From UBA6019 sp035535055 (GTDB taxonomy: Bacteria; Chloroflexota; Dormibacteria; Dormibacterales; Dormibacteraceae), in assembly GCA_035535055.1 (NCBI GenBank), contig DATLQT010000035.1, forward strand, positions 1-24,763: a stretch of DNA of 24,763 nucleotides, given 5' to 3'. Under the pieces are notes generated by a model. The model had not been told where the DNA came from. It did not search any database and saw only the letters and a program-made list of their open reading frames with translations. The position numbers were made by a program, and so were the translations under genes. Shown piece after piece: positions 1 through 7,916 of the stretch. How positions within the stretch are numbered: position 1 is the stretch's first letter; each line of letters opens with the position of its first letter.

Positions 1-86
1 AATTGGGCCCGCGTCTCCTCCGGGTTCTCGGCCGCCTCGACCACCTTGTTGAAGATGATGTTGACCGCCCCCTCGGGGCCCATCAC
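1..86 (-). pseudogene. Acyl-CoA carboxylase carboxyltransferase subunit, C-terminal fragment
   Basis: The minus strand from base 86 to base 1 reads VMGPEGAVNIIFNKVVEAAE followed by NPEETRAQ, and continues off the window. This matches the conserved C-terminal segment of propionyl-/acetyl-CoA carboxylase beta subunits, where the family usually reads (W)PxAEIAVMGPEGAVNIIFRxEI. The biotin-dependent carboxyltransferase would normally carry more than 400 further residues before this point. Here the frame upstream of the VMG changes to unrelated sequence (ARVPSS) and meets a TAG stop at 138-140, so the conserved WPTAEIA segment is absent. It is therefore a 5'-truncated remnant or one side of a rearrangement or assembly junction. 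The family match is confident; the cause of the truncation is not visible. Confidence 0.6.
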
Positions 87-141
87 GCTGCTCGGCACCC
101 TGGCGATCTTCGGGCTCGCCGTCCGCCTGGCCGCAAGCTAG

Positions 142-429
142 TCAGGGAAGGCCCTGTGATCGAGCTGGCGTAGAGCTGCTTGCTGATCGCCTCAACCGTC
201 CAGCCGCCGCGGCAGACACCCGCTCGGTGTGCTAGGCCGGGCGGATGGGCTGAAGTGCCGTTAGGTCGTCTGTTTAAGATCAATTGTCGGTGGTGGGCCG
301 CAGCTTACATAACGCGAACCGGATTCACGTGGCCGGCCCGACCATAAGTCTGGGCCGGTAGGACTCGCGGGGCTGGCCCACCACGAGCGAGATGGCGGTC
401 GAACCCGGCCAAAGGCGAAGCTCGGGGGC
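142..429. other. Non-coding stretch downstream of the Wadjet operon
   Basis: I find no convincing gene here. A 66-codon open frame exists on the minus strand (83-283), but it has no recognisable domain and overlaps the carboxylase-like remnant, so I do not call it. The stretch holds a short hairpin (CAGGG 143-147 with CCCTG 152-156) and a longer GC hairpin at 333-358, annotated separately. Confidence 0.5.
333..358 (-). terminator. GC-rich hairpin, possible terminator of the Wadjet operon
   Basis: CCGGCCC (333-339) pairs with GGGCCGG (352-358), and GAC (340-342) pairs with GTC (348-350) around a CATAA loop with one bulged T. It lies about 70 bp past the stop of the last minus-strand gene. There is no U-tract, so it would be an I-shaped, high-GC type terminator at best. 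The pairing is seen; the function is inferred. Confidence 0.35.
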
Positions 430-1458
430 CTACCGCTCTCGGAGAAAGACGGCTGCGAGGACGGTGACGAAGAGAGCTATCAATGCGATGCCGCCAAATG
501 AAGTCAGGCCGTACACGACGGAGTACGGCCATGGGACCGACGCGAGCTGGTCGGCCTTGGCACCGAAGGTGAAGAGCGCACCAGCAGCCAGCAGGAGCGA
601 CGTCGGAAGATCAAAGGCCGTCTTGAAGATGGCCACCGCTACGACGTACAGGGCGGCGATCGAGGCGAGAACCCGCAGCGGACGTACGCCGTATCCTGCC
701 ATCCACTTGAATGCCAACGCGAGGGTGCTATCCCACATACCCGGCGTCTCATAGAGGCGCGCTGCCTCCATCTGCTGGTAGAAGTAGTCGCGCGCTCGCT
801 CCGGCGCGCCACCCGCGTTATAGGCCTCCTTCACCGACCTGTACAGCTCGACAAGGAAGCCCGTACCCGAACCCACGCCGTAGCTCGGGACATTCACGGG
901 CTTGGGGGTTGAGGGCCTCACTTCGCACCCGCGATCGAAGCTGCAGTCGGTGAACAGGTTTGCCGCGTAGTAACTGCCATCGAACCTCGTCCGGGTCAGT
1001 TGGCAGTTGACAAAGTCGTTGAATTCCAGGAAGTCGCAGCCCTCGAAAGTCACATCGTCGAACTCGGTCCCGTAAAAGTAAGTGAACTGGAATGAGCAAT
1101 TGACGAATCGGCACTCCTTGAGCAGAGCGAACTTGAACGTCGACTGGAAGTAAGCGTTGGTGAATGTGACCTTCTGGAACCTCCCGAACGAGAAGTCGAT
1201 CGCTTCGAAAGTGTCGTAGGGTGGGAACGTCCACTCTTGATTGCCGACGTAGATTCCCTTTAGGTCCCACATGTCGGTGAGGGCTGGGAGCCGCCCCGCC
1301 TCGAAATCAGCTTGGAGGAAGTCCTCGCCAGCGCCTGAGTCGATCAGCTTCATCACCCGCTCGAGAGTGGCTCGGCCCTCGGGAGTGTCCCACCTGTCTC
1401 GCGCCCGTCGCGCATCGGCGTCGGCCGACTGCCTAAGCGCGTGAATTGGCGTGTACAT
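430..1458 (-). CDS. Pentapeptide-repeat protein with C-terminal two-helix pore-like membrane domain
   Basis: The protein has 342 residues and starts at ATG 1458. Residues about 65-178 form a run of five-residue repeats with a central Phe (for example CRFVN, CSFQF, TEFDD, VTFEG, CDFLE), expected to fold as a right-handed beta helix. Residues about 203-235 (YRSVKEAYN to FYQQMEAARL) resemble the linker common in membrane-anchored pentapeptide proteins. The C-terminus has a hydrophobic helix (263-282), a re-entrant-like stretch ending in TFGA (297-300), and a second helix (about 313-338). This is the TM-pore-TM layout of Ion_trans_2 potassium channels, but TFGA replaces the TVGYG filter, so ion selectivity is doubtful. 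It begins 22 bp after the jetD stop on the same strand and so is probably the last gene of the Wadjet operon. No Shine-Dalgarno is close to the start. Its role as membrane effector or sensor is inference. Confidence 0.75.
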   Translation of the reverse strand: MYTPIHALRQSADADARRARDRWDTPEGRATLERVMKLIDSGAGEDFLQADFEAGRLPALTDMWDLKGIYVGNQEWTFPPYDTFEAIDFSFGRFQKVTFTNAYFQSTFKFALLKECRFVNCSFQFTYFYGTEFDDVTFEGCDFLEFNDFVNCQLTRTRFDGSYYAANLFTDCSFDRGCEVRPSTPKPVNVPSYGVGSGTGFLVELYRSVKEAYNAGGAPERARDYFYQQMEAARLYETPGMWDSTLALAFKWMAGYGVRPLRVLASIAALYVVAVAIFKTAFDLPTSLLLAAGALFTFGAKADQLASVPWPYSVVYGLTSFGGIALIALFVTVLAAVFLRER

Positions 1459-1480
1459 GTAGGGCGTTACTACCCGGACC

Positions 1481-2713
1481 TCATCGGCTGGCTGGGGGTT
1501 GGGCGAGGTCTTTTAGTAGCAAGCTCGTCTGCTCTTCCTCCTGCAGCGCTGCGCCAGCCTCTTGCATCGCGGCACGAAGGTGGGCGTCCCAGCTGGGGGT
1601 GACCGGGCGGCCCTCGAGAGGACCGAGGCGGGTCCCTGCGGCCAGCGCAGCTCGGTAGTCGTCCGCCCCGAACCGCCACGGGATTGCCCCGAGCCTGGCG
1701 CATGCGATGTTCCCGAGCCTGACCCCGCCCCAGTCGAAGTCGCCGTGGTAGCGGATCCGGCACACCGACGCCCGGAGCGCCTCGCCGAGCAGGCTGGTCG
1801 CCATGTTCTGGCCCTCGAAGCAGATCAGCGGCTGGCTGGAGCTGCCCAGCGCGCGCGCTGCCGACTCCAGGACGGACGGGTTCTCGCAGGCGAAGACCTC
1901 GGCTGGCTCGAAGCGGAGCTGCTTTCGGCGGAGCATGCTCAGGGTCAGCACGCAGGGTTCGCCCGCCGCTGCGAACTCCCTCAACATCTGCGGGACCAGC
2001 CCGTCCCCGGTGGCCGGGAGGTTCAGCACCTTGACCAAGCTGGAGATTGAGTCTGAGTCGACGCCCCAGCGCTCCCAGAGCCTGCGCCGGGCGAGGGCCG
2101 ACTCGGGCGCCGGCACCTGCTCGAGGTGGGCCAGTGCCCTGACCACGAGTTCGGCGAGCGGCTGCCCCGGGTCGAGCGCGTGTGCATCGCCGGTCGCTGA
2201 CGCTGCGAGGTGGGTCCTCAGCGTGCCGGGCGAGGGCAGCCCGGCGAGTATGCCGAGCGCGGCCTCGATGGCCTGCTCGGGCCGCTCGCCCCGGTGGCGC
2301 CGGAGCCAGCCAACGCGGCGGAGTCCGCCCAGCCAGTCTCCGAGCGGCGGGTGCAAGGTCAGAGCGAGGTGACCCGTGAGTCCGGCCCAGAAGGCGTCCA
2401 GGGCAGCAGCCTCGGCGGCCCGTTCTGCGGGGCGGTCGCGGAGGTCCCCGAAGCGGCCCTCGAGCGCCTGGCGGAGACTGACCCCAAGGCGCGAGTTCAT
2501 TAGAGCCGCGTCCAGCTCCGAGAGCTGGAGCGTGGAGCTGGCCGAGAACGAGCGGCGGCGCCCGAGCAGCCGCGCCAGAGCGCGGCTCTCAGCCTCCCCG
2601 ATGAAGGTCAGCTGCATGCTCCCGTCGAGGCTCCCGCCGGCCTCGGCGCGGTCCCTGAGGCGCTCCCAGAGGACGTCAAGTCCGAGGCCGTCGAGTGCGG
2701 CTGCGGATCTCAA
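1481..2713 (-). CDS. jetD: Wadjet type II JetD, Toprim-like nuclease subunit (TIGR02679)
   Basis: This is the DNA-cleaving subunit of Wadjet, which cuts circular plasmids after loop extrusion by JetABC. The chosen start is TTG at 2713, which overlaps the jetC stop as TTGA; it gives 410 residues, the usual family length. The frame is open far upstream inside jetC, but no homologous sequence lies there and no ATG or GTG sits near the junction. The N-terminal half (about 8-250) fits DUF3323. The C-terminal half (about 250-405) fits DUF2399, with E277 in the CENPSVLE motif, the CFEGQ strand (298-302), and D325/D327 in YHGDFDWGG. These are the Toprim-type metal-binding acids, so the active site looks intact. 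Residue numbers assume the TTG start. The last residues run into the short gap before the pentapeptide gene. The family call is strong; the TTG start is moderately supported. Confidence 0.9.
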   Translation of the reverse strand: MRSAAALDGLGLDVLWERLRDRAEAGGSLDGSMQLTFIGEAESRALARLLGRRRSFSASSTLQLSELDAALMNSRLGVSLRQALEGRFGDLRDRPAERAAEAAALDAFWAGLTGHLALTLHPPLGDWLGGLRRVGWLRRHRGERPEQAIEAALGILAGLPSPGTLRTHLAASATGDAHALDPGQPLAELVVRALAHLEQVPAPESALARRRLWERWGVDSDSISSLVKVLNLPATGDGLVPQMLREFAAAGEPCVLTLSMLRRKQLRFEPAEVFACENPSVLESAARALGSSSQPLICFEGQNMATSLLGEALRASVCRIRYHGDFDWGGVRLGNIACARLGAIPWRFGADDYRAALAAGTRLGPLEGRPVTPSWDAHLRAAMQEAGAALQEEEQTSLLLKDLAQPPASR

Positions 2714-5700
2714 GCGGATCCCGCCGACGAGCGCTTCAGCTCGGAGCCGTTCCAGACCCAGCGCTCGCTGTAGACGCCCCGGACACCCTCCTGCCTGGTC
2801 AGGTGGTAGATCGCGAGTGCCGGGACCTCGGGGTGGCAGCCGGTCTCCTCGTAGCTCGTCATGACCAGGTCGAGTCCGAAGTCCCGGGCCACCCTCATGC
2901 AGGAGCCGCGCATCTCGTGGTCGATGCCGAAGAAGGCCTCGTCCAGCATCACCGGGCGAGGGCTGTCGGCTGCGGCGGAGTCGTAGTAGGTGGCGGCGAT
3001 GGCGAAGAGGGGGAGGTGGAGCATCACCGCCTGCTCGCCGCCCGAGCCGGCCCCGAAGACCCGGTCGCTGAGGCGCTGGTCGCGACCCTCGCCCTGGTGG
3101 CGCCAGAGTTCGACCCGGTTCCACTTGCGGTAGTCGAGGGCCTCGAGCAGGTGGGCCTGCCAGGTCCGGTTGTCCTGCTGCTCGCGGGCGCTCCGGATCC
3201 TCTCCTGGAGGAAGCTGCGGAGGAGGTCCCGAGAGGGGTCGTCGAGCAGCGCCGGGTCATGCTGGAGGAGGCGGACGGCGGGCGCCTGCTCGGCCAGGTC
3301 CGGCGACAGCGGCCAGCGGACGGAGATCGAGATCCCGCTCGGTGTGGGGTGCGCCCGCAGCAGCCTGTTGATAGCGTCGATGCGCTCCTGGCCCTGCTGG
3401 ATGCGCTCGTTGATGTGGGCGGCGATGTCGCCCAACAGGTAGCGCTCGATCACCTGCGCCTCGCCCTCCTCGAGCAGCCTGCCCGTCTTCTCCCGCTCCT
3501 CTCCCACCAGCCGGGCCAGATCGCTGAGGTCGACCTCAGAACCGTTGTAGGTCGCACGGACTTGGGGAAGGTCGCCTGCCCACGCCTGCCAGGGCTGGTA
3601 GGCCGGGATCTCCGCGACTAGGCCCTGGAAGGCGGCGCTCAGGCGGTTGCGCGACCTGTCGACCGCGTCTGGGGAGGTGTCGGCCCCTGCCAGGGCCGGC
3701 TCGAGCTGCTGACGGGCGAGTTCGAGCGCCCGGGTCATCGACCACTCACCCGAAGCGTCGACCTGCTGCTCTACCGCCAGGGCGACAGCGCCGCCCCTGG
3801 CGAGCGCGACCACCCCATCGGCAGCCGCCTGCCTCTCGACTTGGGCGGACTGATGGCGATCGAAGATCGCCTCAAGGCGGGCCCCGGCAGCGCCGACCTT
3901 CTCTTTCTGCTCCAGCACAGCTTCCTGCTGCAGCTGGTCCTCCGCGAGCAGGGCGCGGATCCTGCCCTCGACCTCCGCCAGGCGGGCCTGGGTCTCAGCC
4001 GCGTCGCGGCCCTCTGGCGAGTCGCGAAGCTCGCTGAGAACCGCCTCGCGGCGGTTCAGGTCAGACACCCGAGCCGCGAGCAGTGTCTCGCAGCTGCCGA
4101 GCTGCTCGCGCAGCTGCCCGCGGTCGGCGCCCGCCTCCTGCATCCTCCGGCCGCTCCAGTACACGGCCTGGGCGGCGAAGCCGAACTCCACACAGCTCTC
4201 GCGGTAGGCCTCGACGGCTCCCGCCAGCGCAGCCAGCTCGCCGCGCTCAAGCGGGGCGGCGAGGTCGAGCTCGGTGGCCCGGCGCAGCAGCTCGGCGTAC
4301 CCGCGTCTCACCTCCTCGGCGGCGGTATCGCGGCGCGCCCGCGAGCTGTCGAGTTCGGCCTGCTGGTGGCGGAGTGCCACAGCCGCCTCGCTGGCCGTGC
4401 GCTGGGCGGCGGCCAGCCTGCTCGACTCTGGGAGTGAGGCGGACTCTGCCCGGAGCGCCTCGAGGCGCTTGCGGAGGCGCACCGCAGCCGCCTCAACCTC
4501 GATGGCTCGGGCGGTGGCGTCCTGCTCCTCGCCCAAGAGGCGCGCGATCTCGGTCTGGCGCCGGCGCTCCCGCGCGGTGGCGCCAATGTACTCGGACTGG
4601 GCCTTGGCAGACCGACCCTGGAGTAGGCCCAGGCTGAAGCGGCCGTCCTCCCAGACCGAGGTAGCCGACTGCTCTCCCAGCGCGACAGCGGTCAGGACCG
4701 CGGCAACGACGTGAGTCGGCACCTCCTCGGAACCCACCGGCACCAGTACCGAGGCCAGCGAGCGGCCCGAGACGGGACCGGATCCGGCGACAAGGAAGGC
4801 GTCACGCGACCCTGACGAGAGGAGGCCGTCAGGTGTCACCCAGGCGTCGAGGAGGCCCGCCGCCTCCAGCGCCGCCTCGAGGGCCGCAGCATCGGCGTCT
4901 GCGACCTCGGGCGCGAAGTCGACCAGCCTCCAGAGCGGGGCGCCGGGCCGGGACCGGCCCTCTCGCCAGACGGGTGCGTCAGGGGGGAGATCCTGCACGG
5001 CGGTGACCTGCTCGCGCTCGACCCTCAGCGCCTGCGCCCGCGACCGCAGCTCCCTCGCCTCACGGTCGCGGTCGGCGAGCTCTGCGTGGAGTGGTCCGCG
5101 CAGGGTCTCCGCGCGCTCGGCCACGATCCCGGCCGCCTCCGCCCGGGGCGCCGTGAGCAGGCGGTCGAGAACGGCGACCTCCACCTCCTCTCCCAGCCTC
5201 AGCTCGCGCAGCCCTGCCGCCCAGAGGCTGTAGCGGCCGCCCAGCTCGAGCTCCGCCTGCTCGACGGCCGCAGCCGCCTCCCGCTCCCGCACAGCCGCCT
5301 GGTCAGTCGCCGCCTCCCGGTCCTGCACCTCGCCCTCGCGACCGCCGAGTTGCTTGCGCAGGCCTGCGACCTCGACCTCGCCCTGGGTGACCTCGGCAAC
5401 CTCGCCGCGGCGGCGGGTGGCGCGGGCGCGGAGCCTGGTCCCGAGCTCCTCGGGCTGGTCTGCCAGTTCGGCGAGGTCCCCCTCGTGCCCAGCCAGCAGG
5501 CCGGCTGAGCTGGCGAGCCGGGCCGCCTGAGCGGCGGACCTCTCGTACTTCGCCTGGTCGTCAGTCGCCTCGGCCTGGGCGACCGCGACTTTGGCCTCAG
5601 CCGCCTCGAGCGAGGTGAGCAACGACTGGCGGCGCTCCAGCTCGCGGTCCCGCGTCTCGCGCGCCGCCTCAGCGAGTTCCGACGCCGTCTGGATCTTGGT

Positions 5701-6759
5701 CGCGAACTCGATGGCCGGGCTGGACTGGAGGGCTTTCAGGCGACCACCTGCGTCCTCCGACTCGGCTCGGAGCTGGTCCCTCCTGGCTGTGATCTCCGTG
5801 ATCCTCTGCTCGGCCTCAGACCTCTCTGCGCCAGCTGCGGCCAGCTCCCGGGCGGCGTCGTCCACCTTCGTGTTCGCCGCCCGGAGGGCCTGGCCTGCCA
5901 GACGCACCACCTTCTTGAGGTAGGCGCGGTGGTCGCCGAGGTAGTCCTCTACCGAGCGCGAGGCGGAGGCCAGCTCGCTCAACTTCTCTCGGAAGCCGTC
6001 CAGCTGGTCGTAGTCGGACGCCATCCGCATCACCAGATCGCTCTCGATCTCGGGCAGGCTCTCGGAGAGGAGCTGGCTGAGGACACTGGGGCGCAGCCCG
6101 TCGCTGAGCTTGGGGCGCCGGAGCCGGATCAGGAGGTCGACCCAGTCCCGGTAGCGCTCGACCGGCATGCCGAAGAGGCCGCGGTTCACCTCGCCCTGGT
6201 ACTCGCGCACCTGGCCACGCCCGAATAGCTCGCCACGCTCCCCGATCAGGTCGCGCAGCTGCTCACGGCCGACCACTGGCTGGCCGGGGCGGGGGAGGGC
6301 GAGGTCAGCGCCCACCCGCTGCGAGGTCACGAAGTAGGCCGCCTCTGCGCTGGGCATCGCTGCGGTGGCGTGCAGCCAGGCCCCTACGGTGAGGAAGGAC
6401 TCCACTCCGCCCTCGAGCTTGCCGAACTCGATCCACGTGTAGCCGGTGCGGGACTTGTGTTCGCCCTCCTCAAGCAGGTTCCAGAGCATGGAGCGGGAGC
6501 GGTGGTTGCCGAAGGGGTCAGTCCGCTCCGGCTTCATCTGGGCGTCGAAGAGGAAGGGCAGGGTCAGCTCGATCACCTTCGACTTGCCCGCTCCGTTGCG
6601 CCCGGTCAGCAGCAGCCAGCCGTCCTCCGGCCACCACTCCTCGTAGTCGTACTGCCAGACCCCGACCACGCCGAGGCGCAGGATCTGGAAGCGGCTGAGC
6701 TTGGGCTCGGGCAGAATCGGCGCGGAGAAGGGGAGGTCGATGATCAGGTCTTGGCTCAC
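2710..6759 (-). CDS. jetC: Wadjet type II JetC, SMC-like ATPase (TIGR02680)
   Basis: This is the 1349-residue motor of the system, an MukB/MksB-like SMC ATPase that extrudes DNA loops. Walker A is GRNGAGKS at 53-60 (K59), preceded by the family N-terminus (FQILRLGVVGVWQYDYEEW). Long Ala/Glu/Arg-rich coiled coils fill about 235-580 and 690-1100, with a hinge-like globular part around 580-690. The C-terminal head carries the signature GAGSGGEQ (about 1236-1243) and Walker B PVMLDEAFFGID (about 1269-1280, D1273/E1274). The start is GTG 6759, sharing bases with the jetB stop (GTGA), with a GGAG ribosome site about 8-10 nt upstream. Length and motifs are complete for the family. MksB or EptC are related names, but the TIGR02677-02680 gene set points to type II Wadjet. 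Confidence 0.95.
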   Translation of the reverse strand: MSQDLIIDLPFSAPILPEPKLSRFQILRLGVVGVWQYDYEEWWPEDGWLLLTGRNGAGKSKVIELTLPFLFDAQMKPERTDPFGNHRSRSMLWNLLEEGEHKSRTGYTWIEFGKLEGGVESFLTVGAWLHATAAMPSAEAAYFVTSQRVGADLALPRPGQPVVGREQLRDLIGERGELFGRGQVREYQGEVNRGLFGMPVERYRDWVDLLIRLRRPKLSDGLRPSVLSQLLSESLPEIESDLVMRMASDYDQLDGFREKLSELASASRSVEDYLGDHRAYLKKVVRLAGQALRAANTKVDDAARELAAAGAERSEAEQRITEITARRDQLRAESEDAGGRLKALQSSPAIEFATKIQTASELAEAARETRDRELERRQSLLTSLEAAEAKVAVAQAEATDDQAKYERSAAQAARLASSAGLLAGHEGDLAELADQPEELGTRLRARATRRRGEVAEVTQGEVEVAGLRKQLGGREGEVQDREAATDQAAVREREAAAAVEQAELELGGRYSLWAAGLRELRLGEEVEVAVLDRLLTAPRAEAAGIVAERAETLRGPLHAELADRDREARELRSRAQALRVEREQVTAVQDLPPDAPVWREGRSRPGAPLWRLVDFAPEVADADAAALEAALEAAGLLDAWVTPDGLLSSGSRDAFLVAGSGPVSGRSLASVLVPVGSEEVPTHVVAAVLTAVALGEQSATSVWEDGRFSLGLLQGRSAKAQSEYIGATARERRRQTEIARLLGEEQDATARAIEVEAAAVRLRKRLEALRAESASLPESSRLAAAQRTASEAAVALRHQQAELDSSRARRDTAAEEVRRGYAELLRRATELDLAAPLERGELAALAGAVEAYRESCVEFGFAAQAVYWSGRRMQEAGADRGQLREQLGSCETLLAARVSDLNRREAVLSELRDSPEGRDAAETQARLAEVEGRIRALLAEDQLQQEAVLEQKEKVGAAGARLEAIFDRHQSAQVERQAAADGVVALARGGAVALAVEQQVDASGEWSMTRALELARQQLEPALAGADTSPDAVDRSRNRLSAAFQGLVAEIPAYQPWQAWAGDLPQVRATYNGSEVDLSDLARLVGEEREKTGRLLEEGEAQVIERYLLGDIAAHINERIQQGQERIDAINRLLRAHPTPSGISISVRWPLSPDLAEQAPAVRLLQHDPALLDDPSRDLLRSFLQERIRSAREQQDNRTWQAHLLEALDYRKWNRVELWRHQGEGRDQRLSDRVFGAGSGGEQAVMLHLPLFAIAATYYDSAAADSPRPVMLDEAFFGIDHEMRGSCMRVARDFGLDLVMTSYEETGCHPEVPALAIYHLTRQEGVRGVYSERWVWNGSELKRSSAGSA

Positions 6760-7916
6760 AGCTCTTCTCCTATACGGACGTCCTTTGCGAAGCGGGCCAT
6801 TGCCGGCTGGATCACGACGCCGCCATCGGTGAAGCGGGCCAGCTTGAAATCGGCGAGGTAGTTGAGGGCGTCGGTGGCAATCGAGTCCACCGCCTGCTCC
6901 TCGGCCAGCTTGCCCCAGTACCTCCCGTAGTCCTCGAGGAGGCCAGCCACCATGGCGTCGACCTCGCCATCCAAGAAGGGCTGGGAGCGGTCTGCCCTCT
7001 CCTCGCCGCGGGCGATGGCCATGTCGTAGCCGAGGAGCAAGGCGACATGGGCGATGGCGCTGGGGCCAGGGAAGCGGCGGTCGCTGAGCTCGTTCTCGGA
7101 GTCAAAGGAGAGGGCTCCCTCTGATCTGACCTCCAGCTTCAAGCCCAGCCACTCCTCCAGCTCGCGGCGGATGGCGGGTCTCTGGAAGGCCAGGTACTCG
7201 CGCTCCTCAGGGGTCAGATCCTCCAGATAGACGGCCGCGTCCTCCACCAGCAGCCGGTAGATCCGGTGCCGGGTACGGGCATTCTCACCCTCTGCGGTCG
7301 GTGGGTAGTCGCCCGGCGCGTCCGAGTTGAGGTCTGAGGTGGGCCGGAAGCTGCTGACCAGGACTTGGGAGGCGAGCCGGCTCTCAACGTTGTAGAGGAC
7401 GTCGTCTCCGCTTCGGACGTAGGCTTCCTCGCTGCCGTCGACGCGGGTGAGGACGCCGCGTTCCCCCAGCCAGCGGACGACGTCGACGAAGGCCTGCCTG
7501 CTCGAGTGCCTCTCGAAGCTGGACAGCGCGATCTCGGTCACCGCCGCCTGGGCGACGATCTTCTCGGCCACCTCCGAGAGCACGACCTGGGTGTCCGCCC
7601 CATCGAGGACGGCCAGGGTGAGGCAGAGCAGCGCGTAGCGGTGCTGGTCGAAGTCGCGGCCGCTCTGGCGGGTGGCGGGGTGGTCGAGGTCGACCGGCCG
7701 CAGGGCGACCTTGTGCAGGCGCGCGAAGTCACGACCGACCACCAACTGGTAGCCGAGCTGCTGGTGGAACCAGCGCTTCAGGTCGCCCTCGTGGCGCCGC
7801 ACCAGGGCGAGCTCGTCGTCCTGCCCTCCCGTGGAGTGGAGGAGTGGCTGGCGGACGAGGGCGCGCGCCGCCTGCCGGAGTTCGTCGCGCCTGAGGTCGC
7901 GGAGCGCTTCAGGCAC
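6756..7916 (-). CDS. jetB: Wadjet type II JetB, MksE-like subunit (TIGR02678)
   Basis: This 386-residue protein fits TIGR02678, the kite-like winged-helix partner that binds the JetA kleisin and the JetC heads. Family-typical segments are the N-terminal helices (LRQAARALVRQPLL), the region LGYQLVVGRDFARLHKV (about 54-70), the basic-acidic stretch ending RYALLCLTLAVLDG, and the C-terminal PAMARFAKDVRIG. It starts at GTG 7916, inside the last codons of jetA (8-bp overlap), and its TGA overlaps the GTG of jetC. Such tight coupling fits subunits made in fixed ratio. No catalytic residues are expected. The identification rests on position, length and the sequence pattern; the family is recognised by eye, not by search. 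Confidence 0.9.
   Translation of the reverse strand: MPEALRDLRRDELRQAARALVRQPLLHSTGGQDDELALVRRHEGDLKRWFHQQLGYQLVVGRDFARLHKVALRPVDLDHPATRQSGRDFDQHRYALLCLTLAVLDGADTQVVLSEVAEKIVAQAAVTEIALSSFERHSSRQAFVDVVRWLGERGVLTRVDGSEEAYVRSGDDVLYNVESRLASQVLVSSFRPTSDLNSDAPGDYPPTAEGENARTRHRIYRLLVEDAAVYLEDLTPEEREYLAFQRPAIRRELEEWLGLKLEVRSEGALSFDSENELSDRRFPGPSAIAHVALLLGYDMAIARGEERADRSQPFLDGEVDAMVAGLLEDYGRYWGKLAEEQAVDSIATDALNYLADFKLARFTDGGVVIQPAMARFAKDVRIGEEL

Noticed and set aside
711..953. Small plus-strand open frame opposite the pentapeptide gene
   Set aside because: It is antisense to a gene with clear repeats and membrane helices, and its translation is Arg/Pro/Ser-rich.
2695..3621. A 308-codon open frame on the plus strand opposite jetC and jetD
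   Set aside because: It is antisense to the JetC head motifs, and its Val/Leu/Asp/Glu-rich translation shows no domain.
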